This document shows, piece after piece, positions 1 to 10,818 of a DNA stretch of 64,000 bases. The stretch is from the NCBI GenBank assembly GCA_019055375.1, contig JAHQIW010000217.1, positions 27,806-91,805 on the forward strand. The letters run 5' to 3'. The number at the start of each line of letters is the position of its first letter. Position 1 is the stretch's first letter. The translations under genes and the position numbers were made by a program. This DNA is from Parelaphostrongylus tenuis (taxonomy: Eukaryota > Nematoda > Chromadorea > Rhabditida > Metastrongylidae). The notes below the pieces were generated by a model. The model did no database searches. It was given only the letters and a program-made list of their open reading frames with translations, and was not told the origin of the DNA.

Positions 1-149
1 GACATAGTAATTCAAGAAAACAGCAGTGCCACTGCTCTGTTTGCTGTGCAAAATGAGGTGTGATAATGATACTATTAGGTTGGAAAAAAGTTTGATGCAC
101 TTGCAAAAAATTAAAACTTTACGCTTGAATTCCAAAGAAAACATAGTAT

Positions 150-247
150 CTATTCTTCAAAATAAAGGCCATCGTTTACAACGACTATCTGCCATCGGTT
201 CGCCATGTTTCGGATCTGGTCGAAGTACCACTCTTTCAAATTTTTAT
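150..247 (-). pseudogene. mariner transposase C-terminal remnant
   Basis: Read on the - strand, this stretch encodes a short piece with the look of the end of a mariner transposase: WYFDQIRN, then a few residues on NRWQIVV, NDGLYFE and a stop at 150-152. Mariner transposases typically end in a WQ...V..NG.Y(F/I) pattern. The same end (WYFDQIRN...RWQKLV...LYFE) recurs in the remnant at 14,737-15,085 (+), so the two belong to one family. No catalytic residues remain. It lies just inside the putative intron that follows the exon at 262-412, so it is probably an intronic insertion. Confidence 0.6.
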
Positions 248-261
248 CAAAGAACTCTTAC

Positions 262-412
262 CATGCTTCTTCATTTCATTGAATAATTCAGATTGAACGT
301 CGTGAGCGGGCTCGTCTTCGAGCTCAAGATCTCCGTCATTACCAGCATCTAGCAGCAGATTTGCTTGTTGTACCTTCCCTTCAATTTCGTTAATTTCATC
401 GAGTGCGGTTTG
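262..412 (-). CDS. Candidate internal exon of an unidentified gene (acidic, helical)
   Basis: This 151-nt open stretch is flanked on the - strand by a good acceptor (CTTTTACAG, next base 412) and a good donor (CATG followed by GTAAGAG; last exon base 262). It enters in phase 0 and leaves in phase 1. It encodes about 50 residues rich in Glu, Asp, Leu and Gln (for example ALDEINEIEGKVQQANLL, then DLELEDEP, ending NEMKKH), which would favour a coiled coil or long helix with an acidic end. I do not recognise the family. Base use is more GC-rich and codon-like than the surroundings. Neighbouring exons would lie beyond position 1 and, upstream, somewhere to the right; I could not identify them. It could be a chance open frame. 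Confidence 0.4.
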
Positions 413-419
413 CTGTAAA

Positions 420-1469
420 AGCTCGCTATATTCAATTGTGACGCAGTAAAACACAAACATAGATTTTATTATTGGACATGGTGGAGGTTTGCAACAGAGT
501 GAAAATAAAGATGAACAATATCTAAGCCTTCACGGGGAAAATCCCGCATGAGAAAGTGTAATATTCCCTTCGTATGCATGGGGTTATCTCATGCACACTG
601 AAGTGAAACAGAATTTTGTTTCCACCCTAGTCTCTATGGATGTCCTTACGTTACCCGATGTGCTACGATGACAAATTTACATTCTTGGAATTCATTATTT
701 GATGTTCCGGCAAATTGTTGGTGTCTCGTAAGCTCTGAATTTATTTTTGGTTGTTCTAATCATAATTGTTTTCTTGATCTTTCATCAAGAAGTATTGATT
801 TTTTCGTAAAAATACCTTTTTGCACGAGTGTTTTTGGTAGCTCGCTAAAGTTAAATTTTTAATGTGAAGCAGAAATACCCTCATCTTGTTTTCCTGCATC
901 AAACATAGTTTCTTTTAGTTTGCAGTCATCTATTTGAAGTAGCTTTGAAAGTTCACAGACCGAATTGTCATTTTAAGAAACTCATTGAGACCGGCTTATG
1001 CTAATCACCTCGAGAGATTGCTAGTCTTCCTGGTTATATTAGCATTCTCCTTATTTTTCTTTTCCTGATTTTCATGGATTATTGGCCATATCAGTGATCA
1101 TTTGACATCTTGTGGTCGTGTTAATGTTGATATTAGTGGCACAAGTGTTCTCTGACAATATAATAGCATGGCGCGAAGAAAATGATTAACGTATAATCAT
1201 ATGAAATAGAAAAAAAAATGATTGGCACCTAATTTCTTGAGAATGAGCTTTGCGTAGACTGGCAGATAAGTAATGGCCGTCCTATAACTCCAAATTTAGA
1301 ACACTATAATTCAACTGCAATGCAGCTGTAGCAATCGAAATAATAGCTCATGGAATGTACACGTATATTCCAACAAAACAGAAACTCATTTACTTAGGCA
1401 CCGCGAAATTTTCTGAGTTTTAGAAGCTATGAATTCTTCGAAGGCACTTATTTCGTTTTTTTTTTCATG
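420..1469. other. No gene seen
   Basis: AT-rich sequence with scattered short open frames but no splice-bounded exon, RNA gene or recognisable transposon. The stretch 668-862 is open on the + strand, but the product is low-complexity and hydrophobic and resembles nothing I know. Confidence 0.5.
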
Positions 1470-1862
1470 TCAGGTTATTACTGAAAGATTGTGGCGTGAT
1501 GAAGAAAGTTCTAGTAGAACCTGGTACGGCTACAGATTTATCGCTCACCATCTAAATGAAATGGGCTGCCGCAAAGTCATGCCTCGAGAGGCACCTCGAC
1601 AGACGACCTCGGATTGCAAAGTCGATTCGCCAGATTTTAGAGGAGCTGAGCTGGACCACCTACCACATCCGTCATGTAACCTTGATGTTGTTTCACCGGT
1701 TTATCAACCTTCCCTCGTCCTGAAGCAGTATCTATGAAAGAAAAATTTGAGGACAGCAACCAACTCGACATAACCCCACTGACTCCTTTGATCGCCGTGT
1801 CATTCTTTCTTGGAGAACGGTATTTAATGTTTGCCTAAGAAATGGCTGCATATCATTGACCA
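1470..1862 (+). pseudogene. Probable mariner transposase remnant
   Basis: Around 1,590-1,760 the three forward frames together resemble the second half of a mariner transposase: a position matching the HDNARPHTS region (PREAPRQTTS), then LEELSWTT, LPHPS, a stretch matching SPDLAPSDYHLF only across frames, and LKQYL followed by EKFEDSNQLD in another frame. At least two frameshifts and several stops are needed, so it is dead. The upstream part, beginning after a TTTCATGTCAG acceptor-like site, is open and encodes RLWRDEESSSRTWYGYRF. That part could instead be a real exon, but I find no good donor. Confidence 0.4.
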
Positions 1863-4050
1863 CGATAGAGATAACAGTGTTGATTAACTGATTCCTCTAA
1901 GTTATAAACAACTGAATTATCAAAAGTGTTGAAGTGCGAAAAAAAATATGAAATACTTGTGGTTGCCGAGATGCTTGAATGGTCAGTGATAGGTTTGACT
2001 GTGTACAGTGAGTGAGCCACAATTTCGTGATTCAATTCATTCCACCTCTGTAGCGCTACATGTGCAATGCGTGGTCGAACATCGTTGTGCAACAGTATGT
2101 ACCTTTTCTACTGCTCATTTCTGGATATATATAGGAGATTTTTCAACATTGCTTACCGAAAGGGAGCTATGCCACAGAACTATTCACAGCACAGAAGACT
2201 ATGGCATATCTGATAAGTCTCCTTTGCAATTCAGACAGTTGTGTAGGCCAAACCTAGATTTAATGCCCGTGAAATGTAGGAATAAAATAGACAAGGCGAA
2301 TAGTTTTTTTAGGACTGGTCAACGAATCCAATTACAAGGTGTTCTTTTTCTACCAATATACCAAAAAAGGCTATAAAAAGTATCCAAAAAATCTATAAAA
2401 CTAGGTACACAATCAGCGAAAAATGTTCCACTTCCATGCTCAGACTAAGAGGATATATTGTAAGTGTTCTTACACGAAGGTCTGCTAAGTGGGTGGCTCT
2501 TGCAGAATTTCGTGTGGGGAAAAAAGAATGTAAAGCTTTCTAATATTAATAGAATACCGAATATGAAGGAAAATATCTTTCTACTCTTTGAGTGAAATTA
2601 ATCCGCTCAACGACACTAATACGTGACGCGCTCTCTCTTCCCGATGCCATCAAAGTGACAGGTGACAGGCGATCATTCCATGTAAATTATAGTGGCATAA
2701 TGTGTTTGACGATTGCTGCTATTCCTGTACCCACGAATCTCCACTAGCGAAATCTTTCAAGCTACCTAGTAACACAATGTGGATGTTGGACAGAGGCTAA
2801 GCATGGACCAAATCGACTTCTGCCTGCCCTATGCCACCAGTATAATCATAGCGTTGACTTTCTGCTTCTGCTGAACGGGATTTTCGTCGCAGCGTATTTA
2901 ATTTTATTTTCACATATGCGAATTCTACCCCATAAATCGATCTACTAGAAAGCTTATAACCAGGTGATTGGAAATTGCATGAGAGTTCGCAGCTGCCTCC
3001 AACTAATAAGCACTTGCTTCGACCTGCGGAAGCCAAACAAGCTGCCGTTATCTTGTGCAACTTTCGTGCCAAACTCATAAAGCCGTCAAAAAGTCGTTTT
3101 TCAAAGACACTATGGAAAAAAGCGCCTCATCTCTCTAATGGATATGATAGTTTATTAGGAGAAGCACGGGGTAACCGTTAAAGTTTCATGACCATTATGG
3201 GTTACTTAAGTGTGAAAAGACTACTGCGGCAAAGTATGATTGAAATACACTCGCTTTGACAACGAAAGTCTCCATAAGGAGAATCTGACAATATAGGCCA
3301 ACTATTGAAAGGCCAAGACGAAGAGTGTGACACTTAAGCAGCTTCTTAAGACATGAACTAATTAAGAAGTTTGCAAAGTTGAAACTTTCTTCAATTCAAG
3401 CATCTCTGTGAACATCGCCTCCTTCAAACAACAAGGGAGCGGAATCAATTTTGGGATCAAAAAGCTTGATAATCGTCAATACCGGCTAAGTTTTTCACGC
3501 CTCAGCATAAGGTAGTGACTGAAAAAAGCCCACCTAAGAATAGAAATGGAGAGGTTTTATGGTGCAAAAAGCGCGATAACGTTGATTGTTATGGATGACT
3601 TCAGCACAGGCGTGAGTTGGTAAATGATGTTCAGCGCGAGCAGATATCTGACATTATCACTATTATCCAGGATTGCACGCTCGAGATCGGACCATTTCCT
3701 CCCTTAAACAATGCTTTGACAAGGTGTGAATGTTGTAAAATCAGTGAATGTAATCATAAACCTATTCTAGAGCGTGGTTTATTAAAATTGTTCCGCTTTC
3801 GGGATTCGCTATTAAGTTCAGAAGGAACGATCGCACTGACAAGATAGTATAGTTCATAGATATTGCAGGGGCAGGAAGGGAGGTAGGAATGTTTTCAAAA
3901 GTTTTGAGTAGCGAAGGAAGTGCTTGAAAATGTAATACGATTTGGCCAAAACTTTTTGCGCAGTGTTTTGCGAAAACTGCAGTGGTGGGATAGCATGACA
4001 GTGAAGGTCGCTGTATGACAGGTGCAGTGTCTTACGTTGTAGTGATGGCG
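1863..4050. other. No gene seen
   Basis: Mostly AT-rich, with open frames at 2,008-2,376 (+), 2,797-3,078 (-) and 3,617-3,847 (+). None has recognisable motifs, supported splice sites or coding-like composition along its whole length. The 2,797-3,078 frame is the most protein-like (it starts SLARKLHKITAACLASAG), but I cannot place it. Confidence 0.45.
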
Positions 4051-4053
4051 CCG

Positions 4054-4114
4054 TTATATATATATACATATATATATATATAACGTGTTATATATACATA
4101 TTATATATATTACG

Positions 4115-4157
<43 letters not shown>
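4054..4157. repeat. (TA)n microsatellite
   Basis: An interrupted dinucleotide TA run: a first tract with a TACA interruption, two short tracts separated by ACGTG-type spacers, then a pure TA tract of about 45 bp. It could form cruciform structures and is likely to vary in length between individuals. Confidence 0.95.
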
Positions 4158-4159
<2 letters not shown>

Positions 4160-4161
<2 letters not shown>

Positions 4162-5140
4162 CTCGTGCGCGCGGCAGAAGAACTAGGCCTTCCTAGCGCC
4201 TGCTCAAGTCTTCTAAGGAACAATTGGAGAATAGACGATGAAAGTGATGATTTCCGCGTGTGATCTCGAGTCGCTGTACTCTATGACATTCAGGGAATTA
4301 AATAAGAGAGACATTAATATAATGAGAGAAGTAAGTATATAGTTAGTCTGAGACGCATAATCATTATGAAGATGTACAGCCTGCACTCCACTCTATAATG
4401 CTTTGTGTTCGTAAACACATTGTCGAGCTGTCACATCATATCGTTTTGAAGTTGCTTCTCGACTAGTCACTGTTGTGCTGATGTCAGAGGAACCTTTTTA
4501 TGCTGGGAAAAGAATTATAAGGCAATGAATTTTCTAGCAATTCGCAATGCGAAAATTATGCTTGAAAAGTGGGCAGGCCATACAAGGATACTTGATTATT
4601 TCTAGAGGAAATTACGCTCAGGTGGTAAACAACATTAGCAGTGAAAGAGTATACCAAATTTCCACGTTCTATCGGATGACACATCGGAGCTCGCTGATAT
4701 TTGTGAATAATGATCCCAAAAACAACGCAACAAATGCTAGTGCAAAGACGCTCAGGACGCACTTTCATTGATACGCGTGTGGGTGTGGCTAGAGGTGTAT
4801 GGATTGTGTACTGCATTTGAATAAGTCGTAATTTTGAAGCTGTGTAGCCAAAATGTACTCAGAAAGTTGTACGATATCATTCAACAAGCACAGGCGCCTT
4901 CAAAAGAGTTGAGCATTCTAAGAATTGGTAGACTCAGCCCTCCTCATCCTCACTGAAATAGTAGATATATACTGACCAGGTTTCAACTGTGTCCTTTGCG
5001 TCCTTCGGGTGAACACCTCACTAAACAACTGTAGTATGCAATAGAAACATAGTGAACTACACTGGTATTCGTGTGATATGTTTTTGATAGTGATTATTCA
5101 GATGTGCTCACAGATTTATGTTATGACATACATAAAACCG
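4160..5140. other. No gene seen
   Basis: AT-rich sequence with no splice-bounded exon or recognised repeat. Open frames on both strands at 4,547-4,816 overlap each other and have no family resemblance. Confidence 0.5.
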
Positions 5141-5142
5141 GG

Positions 5143-5400
5143 ATGCGTGTCGGGCAGTGGTTAGAAGTGCTTTGTGACGCACACGTGATCGATGGTTCGA
5201 CAATGCGCTTAAGGCTCACCGAGCTTTCCATCCATCCGAGGTCGCTGGAATGGTACGACTAGTATGAAAGGATAGCAGTACAGGCCACCGCGAATCGCTG
5301 TAAAGGCGATATGCATTCAGTCACCTCAAATAACTTTTATTCCGGTGATTGCATGACGCACCTCAGAGAATGATCAACGCCCAGAGCTTTATCCTTTATG
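5143..5400 (+). repeat. tRNA-derived SINE, family A, copy 1
   Basis: The head resembles a tRNA-type RNA polymerase III promoter: an A-box-like GGGCAGTGGTTAGAAG and, about 40 nt on, a B-box-like GATGGTTCGACAATG. The body carries the family landmarks CATCCATCC, GTAAAGGC.ATATGCATTCA and a 3' end with GATCAACGCCCAGAGC followed by TTTATCCTTTA. It is the most diverged full-length copy in the window, and the central part around GGTACGACTAGTATG has changed. Confidence 0.85.
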
Positions 5401-6080
5401 GATTTAGTCTTTCTAAAGATATTTCTCCTGTGCTGTAATTTATTTTACTCTTATTTGAATAGAGAAATCTGGTATTCAATGTTCATGATCAATTCAAGAT
5501 GTTATCAACCTTCTGATTCAAGAAAAACATCAGTCTTCTGTTTGACTTCGTAATCCAACAAATCGCATCATAATACAAGAATGACATGCCTTCGAGTTCT
5601 CTACACCTTCCTGCTTGTTTTGAAGGCTCAGATGAAGATTAGGAAAGATCGATAAGAAACACCAGTAACTCTTGAAATAAGTGTTTTGCCCATATATCCA
5701 ACTATCGCATAATATTTCAGCCGTGTAAAAATTAGTAATAATAATACCTTCCATCCCATTTTAGGCACTTTCGTAACAAAGCGTTATCCAAAAAATTAGC
5801 TCATATTTTGATAAAAATAATTGATCAATTGTGCTTCCAGTGGACAGCATACAAAGTGATCATCTTTAGGTTTATTTCATGGCACAGAAGAAATATTCTA
5901 CTTATATTCTTAAAAATTTCGCTCTAAAAGTCATCAAATGATTTATTGATGATTAATCAGGAATTGTATTTCAGGCAATTTTCACGAAGATAAATGCAAT
6001 GTTCTTCTTTTTTTGATCTAGTATTCATATATTGTCTCATATATTTCCTCCTTGTTCTCTATAACTTAAGCACGAACAGG
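5401..6080. other. No gene seen; upstream region of the exon at 6,092
   Basis: AT-rich and without recognisable exons. The last 100 bases are T-rich and lead into the splice acceptor at 6,083-6,091, so they may form the outron and promoter region of the gene that starts at 6,100. No core promoter motif can be named with confidence. Confidence 0.4.
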
Positions 6081-6082
6081 CT

Positions 6083-6091
6083 GGATTTCAG
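6083..6091 (+). promoter_or_regulatory. Putative trans-splice (SL) acceptor
   Basis: GGATTTCAG ends 8 bases before the ATG at 6,100. A TTTCAG acceptor this close to a start codon, after a T-rich tract and with no upstream exon needed, is the usual arrangement for nematode spliced-leader addition. It also fixes the start codon of the exon that follows. Confidence 0.6.
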
Positions 6092-6248
6092 AAGCTACAA
6101 TGTGGTTTCCATGGTTATACTTCATAGTACTCACATTCCGGTTATTTTGTGTTCCCGCGCAATCCATTGATGAAGAGGAAGCAGTTCATTTGGTTGAAGG
6201 AAGTGGAAATTATGCTAGTGATGATGAAGATATCGAGGCAAGTGGATG
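6092..6248 (+). CDS. First exon of a secreted or type I membrane protein with acidic Ser-Gly sites
   Basis: The exon starts after TTTCAG, has its ATG at 6,100-6,102 and ends at a good donor (GGATG followed by GTAAAT), leaving in phase 2. It encodes a clear signal peptide (Met-Trp, a hydrophobic core with YFIVLTF, then RLFCVPAQS as the probable cleavage region), followed by an acidic segment: DEEEAVHLVEGSGNY, then ASDDEDIEASG. Ser-Gly preceded by Glu/Gly or Glu/Ala next to acidic runs is the classic glycosaminoglycan attachment context, as in syndecans and other core proteins. Without a splice, the frame would stop one codon later (TGG TAA). The matching transmembrane exon may be the one at 8,879-9,047, but at least one linking exon is needed because the phases differ. 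A syndecan-like core protein is plausible, not shown. Confidence 0.65.
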
Positions 6249-8866
6249 GTAAATTTCCATAGTAGCCTAACAAATACAATGTGACACTCAGTTTTTGTTA
6301 AATTGCAAATGCCGGCATGCGCTTAGATTTTCTCTAAGTTATAGATGACAATCAGTTTAGCATCGCTTTTGAATTTGCGTAGAATTATTATCTTAGATTG
6401 TATCAAAACTAATGGCCGATTTTAGTGAGGCAATTTTGTGGTGCAACAACCTTAGTCAATGGTAAGATTAATAAATTAAATAGGCGTGATTAGAACACAA
6501 ATTCAATACCCGCAGGCGAGTGTTTAGTTATTGTGTTTGACTGAAATACTTTTTTTGAAACAATCTTCTATTTGAATGCGTTATGGTAGCGGTGTGGTTT
6601 CTGAGAAGTTCTTTACTGTCGAGACGCCCAAAAACATGGATTAAATAAAAGAACGACTTTATTCATATAGCCGTTGGTAATTAATGCTTGTAAATATTAA
6701 GGACTGTACTTGTTAAGATGGCGCAAAGTCAATATCAGTATTTGTAGTTGTCTCGATGGTAGACGTTTCAACGACTTTGTCTTCTTCAGAGGACATTGTG
6801 AGGTGTAAGACTGTCTTCTCTAGGGTTTACCTGCACCTTACAGAACGTCTGCGAAGAAGATGAAATTGCCGAAGTCGCTAATCATCGAACGACAACAACA
6901 CCAATCATTATCACCCTGCAGCATTAGCTGTGTTATCTGTTGTTGATCGTCTGGAGTAAAAGCAGGCGATGTTTACCGCTAGAACATGGACTGCTTATAT
7001 AGGAGCATTTTGCTACTGTACCAATAATACCTAACTAGCTTGGTGGTTCCGCTTAAAACTGAATAGACTAGTTTTGACGACATTATATGTAGATCTCAAA
7101 AACCACATAACTTTTTTTCCTATGCTATAAATTCCGGTCTAGGGAGTGGTTAAATGTTTCATATCGAGTTAATGCTGAATTTCAGTTTGTCGCATGGATT
7201 TCGGTTTTCATCGCCCGTTGCAATGTTATAAGCAAAGAATTGTGTCATTCTGTATTGTGACAGAATGCTAGAGTAAAAATGATTGCCGCTACGAAGCCTT
7301 AACAGTTATCCAATGCATTGCGAGTTTGAGCTTCCTTTAGTGGCCCTTGCCTTTATGATATTTCGATTACCATTGCCACAAGTTTCAAGCCGTCTGCGAA
7401 ACAATACCATTGCCAAACTTTCACACAATCATCTCAAGCAGTCTTGCTAAAAACCATGATAAATAAAGTTTCAACAAAAAATGTTATGAGGATATTTTGA
7501 GTTATTCTTGTTACAGCTGAAAACCATAGAACAAAACGATGCTGTTGTCAAGATATGAAGTCATTTGTCGAGTGGGCTAAAATCATTGTAAATAGGGTTT
7601 AGTGGAAGAATTCCTCAGAAAAATAATTAAGCACGATATATGCTCTATAACTAAATAAAGACAAGATTTCATTTTAAATCTTACACAATAAAATCTGCAA
7701 CTATCAATGAAACAACCGAATGCTACAGTTTTTGAACAAATATCACCAGCACTGTTTATTTTTTAAAAATTAGCAATTTGTATACATCGGGATATAGAAA
7801 CTAACGTACCGAAAAATGATCTAAACCATGGTTGTTCAACAAGAAAGGATATAATTTTCTAAGAAAAAGCATTAACAGGATACTACAGAGTATGACTGTT
7901 GTCATTAAGGGCTCGTCGCTGCCTCCGGACGCCCACTATGCGACGACGCCGCCGGTTATGCATCCACGATTCACGCACAGTACCACAACACGACGAAGAT
8001 TTGATTCCACACTAAAATATACAACCCTAATCAAGTCTCAAAGGGTTACTATTTCTGCTCTCTTTTTTTTCGCCTTTGAAATCCTCCCATATCTAAAAGA
8101 GCTTTAAATTAACACGTTCACGAAGACGTGCGATCTTCTGAGGATCGCATCGAACGCAGCAAGCTGCGTCCGATTTTATTGCATAACTAAGTTTTTCTCT
8201 GACGTTGAGGATTCACTTACTTTATGCATACTTCATGTTCTGCTATGCTCCCTCTCTCGTTTTTGGCGCATATAAACTTTTGTATGCGAAGAAAAACACT
8301 CACCATGCAACCATACTGCTGTCAGCATTCAGTGAAGCCAAATAAGTTATATAAGGAAAATAACGATGTTTCCCCTGCGATCTCGGATCCCATTCATTTC
8401 GTGCAATACCCAAAAGTCATTATAGCGAATGAAAGTCAAAAATAACGAATTGCTTGGCAAAAATGCTGCTACATACTGCGTGAAATTCAATTGCTTGTGG
8501 CAGGGGCATGTTTACGCTCTTCACTGAACACACTCTTTCCAACAGCAACAGTGTTTTGATTGTAAAAAAAACTCGTTGAGGAACACTGAGACATCACCTT
8601 TCTTCCGTTGAGCTGCGGTTTAGTATCTTATTTGGAAGCTGTTGATAGATCATTAAAAACTATAGGAAAAAAGTTTTGAGGACCAGAATAAACCAGCAGA
8701 GAAAAGATGACTTCTATAAAAGTTATACCGACCACTGTATTCTATCATAAATGACTTCCATAGTGATCATGCCGTCACAATTATGTTAAACATACAGACA
8801 TTCCTTATTTCTCTGAGAAAATAAGCCCTTGACTAGCAGTTTGTTATCAAGTTCCATAGCAGCGAC
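6249..8866. other. Putative intron; one weak exon candidate
   Basis: Mostly AT-rich. A short GC-richer stretch at about 7,893-8,043 is open in the + frame and encodes a Thr/Pro/His-rich segment (SSLPPDAHYATTPP, later HSTTTRRR) that would suit an ectodomain stalk linking the exons at 6,092 and 8,879. Its splice sites are poor, so I do not call it. Around 6,740-6,800 (-) there is a decayed copy of a recurrent tail motif (CTCTGAAGAAG, then GTTGAAACG), also found at 11.2, 13.9, 27.5 and 33.4 kb. Confidence 0.35.
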
Positions 8867-8878
8867 ATCTTTTTCCAG

Positions 8879-9047
8879 GTAACAACCTTTGCCACATCAA
8901 CACCGTCAATAATAACACATCCTAGACTAAAGGACACTTCAGCACGTGGAAAATTGTTCTCCACAAGTACCACTGTCATAATCTTGGGATTGCTAGTATT
9001 ACTTCTGATTGGTATCATGGTTGCCGTTGTGTGTTTTACATGCTGCA
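8879..9047 (+). CDS. Transmembrane exon, probably of the gene starting at 6,100
   Basis: The exon is bounded by an excellent acceptor (CTTTTTCCAG before GTAACAACC) and an excellent donor (TGCTGCA followed by GTAAGT). It is open for 56 codons plus one base: phase 0 in, phase 1 out. It encodes a Ser/Thr-rich juxtamembrane stretch (VTTFATSTPSIITHPRL), then KDTSARGKLFSTSTT, a continuous hydrophobic segment of about 22 residues (VIILGLLVLLLIGIMVAVV) and a Cys-rich edge (CFTCC). That is the shape of a single-pass type I membrane protein leaving the membrane, with the cytoplasmic tail in later exons. Pairing with the signal-peptide exon at 6,092 is an inference from strand, distance and protein type. 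The cytoplasmic exon was not found, so the syndecan hallmark tail cannot be checked. Confidence 0.6.
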
Positions 9048-9049
9048 GT

Positions 9050-10530
9050 AAGTTAGATTTCTCAACTTTTCTATTCAGCAGTCTCCCGAAAAAAGAGCAA
9101 CTGCAGTCCAACAATCATTAGAGGTCACTCAGACTATGTTATGGAAATTGGGTGAACAGTTATCCATTCATTTAGTAAGCAGAAATTGGTGCTAGAGCGT
9201 CCATACTTGCTGTGACGTTCAGTAAAATAAGCAAGTGCTGTATTCTCAGAAAGAGCTAGCGTTTTTTAGTACCATCTCGGAGAATAGTGGTTAAATTGTT
9301 GTCGAGATTTACGGAAAGGTCACCTAATGAATCACACGACGTTCCAAAAAATTTGTTAGGCCGAAAAATTTCGTAATTGGAATGCTTGAGCAAGACCTTA
9401 CAAACCTTTGCAAAATCGTTATCATTCAGATGGTAGAAGTAATTCGTATGCTGGAAATAGAATGGCAATTGGGGGACCGTGGGATAGAAAAAATAATTTT
9501 CTCACTCAGACCTGGGATTATCAAACTTAAACCCGAATTGCCTTCATAAAGAAGATTTCGAAAACAACTTAAATTTGTCACTTCTCAAAACTGTAACAGC
9601 TGTACAAATTCAGATCTATCTGGTTTTAGATCGTACAAAAGCCTATAGACCTGGCGAGGATCGGAGATCAGAAGCTCTTCTGAACTCACCGCAGTCGAGA
9701 TAGAGCCTCCACCAAAAGCAAACTAGTACTGAAGTCACGTATTACGTTATAATCTACAAAAGTGTGTTCCATCACTTCATTTGGAGTGCTACCATTGTTT
9801 GAACTGGAACTCTGTTTTTATACTGGAGCTTATTTATGGGATCGATCTTCGGACGACGTTTATAAGCCTTTCGCCTGGCTATCATAACCACAATGTTCGG
9901 AGCAGTGCACGAGTCTTGCATTCACTTACTCGTTACTTTCATCACTCCCGGTATTACGACACTCATTTACCCACGTTTGTTATATTGCATATATCGCTCA
10001 ATCTTTCATTATGTGTGAGTCGCCATTATTCCCAATTTGGTCAAGCTATTGTCACTGGTTGCGCTTATGTGACTTTATTGTTAATAGTACTACTTCAATT
10101 TTCGACATCCACGGCACAATGGTCTCATTGTTTCGATTATAAAAATTTATTTCATAATAACAATTTACTAAGTGCATTACATGATCTTAGAATTTTTTGA
10201 TTAAAAATTTTTGCTCACATTTTTTTGTGAACCACGATGAATATCAGGTTACTTTCATACGGTTTGTGAATTTCACAATGAATTTTACTCAGCGAACTTC
10301 ACAATGATGTTATATTACACATCCAAAAATTTCTTCAGCTTATCTTTACGGTTGAAAGGGTTAGGAAAATAGATGGAATATAGCACTGGAAGCAACAATT
10401 CATATGAATTAATCCATATATCTAATCAAATGACAATTTACCTATTTTCTGCGGTGAAATATTTGAAAACAAATTCACTCTTCACGAACATTTTACATAA
10501 TCGTACTTATGCCAGATTAAGGAAGAAAAA
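9050..10530. other. No gene seen
   Basis: Contains the open frame 9,781-10,200 (+, 139 codons), rich in His, Tyr, Ser and Leu. It has no start context, no family motif and no splice support. Shifted frames over the same stretch are equally protein-like, which may mean an old decayed coding sequence. The rest is AT-rich. Confidence 0.4.
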
Positions 10531-10818
10531 GGATAAAGCTCTCAGCGTTGATCAATTTCTATGGGACGTGCCATGCATTCGACTTTGATTTTTGACTTTT
10601 TTTCAAAGTGATTGAATGCATATATGGCCTTTACAATGACTCGCGATGGCCTCCTGCTGTACCGAGTTAGTGCTGCTTATCCTCCCAGACATATCTGAGA
10701 CCTGTCCGGTACCAATTCACCGAGCCCGGAGGGATGGATAGCCGATGAGCCATGAGCGCGAGATCGAACCATTGACCACATGTGAGACGAGTGCTTCTAA
10801 CCACTGCGCCGCATGCGC
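10531..10818 (-). repeat. tRNA-derived SINE, family A, copy 2
   Basis: A full-length copy in reverse orientation. At its right end, read on the - strand, the head has the A-box-like GCGCAGTGGTTAGAAG and the B-box-like GGTTCGATCTCGCGC. At its left end the reversed tail reads GGATAAAGCTCTCAGCG. This copy is close to the family consensus, so it may be among the younger ones. Confidence 0.92.

Noticed and set aside
6100..6250. Stand-alone secreted 50-residue peptide (ending TGG TAA)
   Set aside because: The stop is formed exactly at a good splice donor (GTAAAT), so an intron is more likely, although a short peptide cannot be fully excluded.
9781..10200. 139-codon open frame on the + strand
   Set aside because: No start context, domain, splice support or repeat relationship. 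Other frames look equally plausible, so I left it as unassigned.
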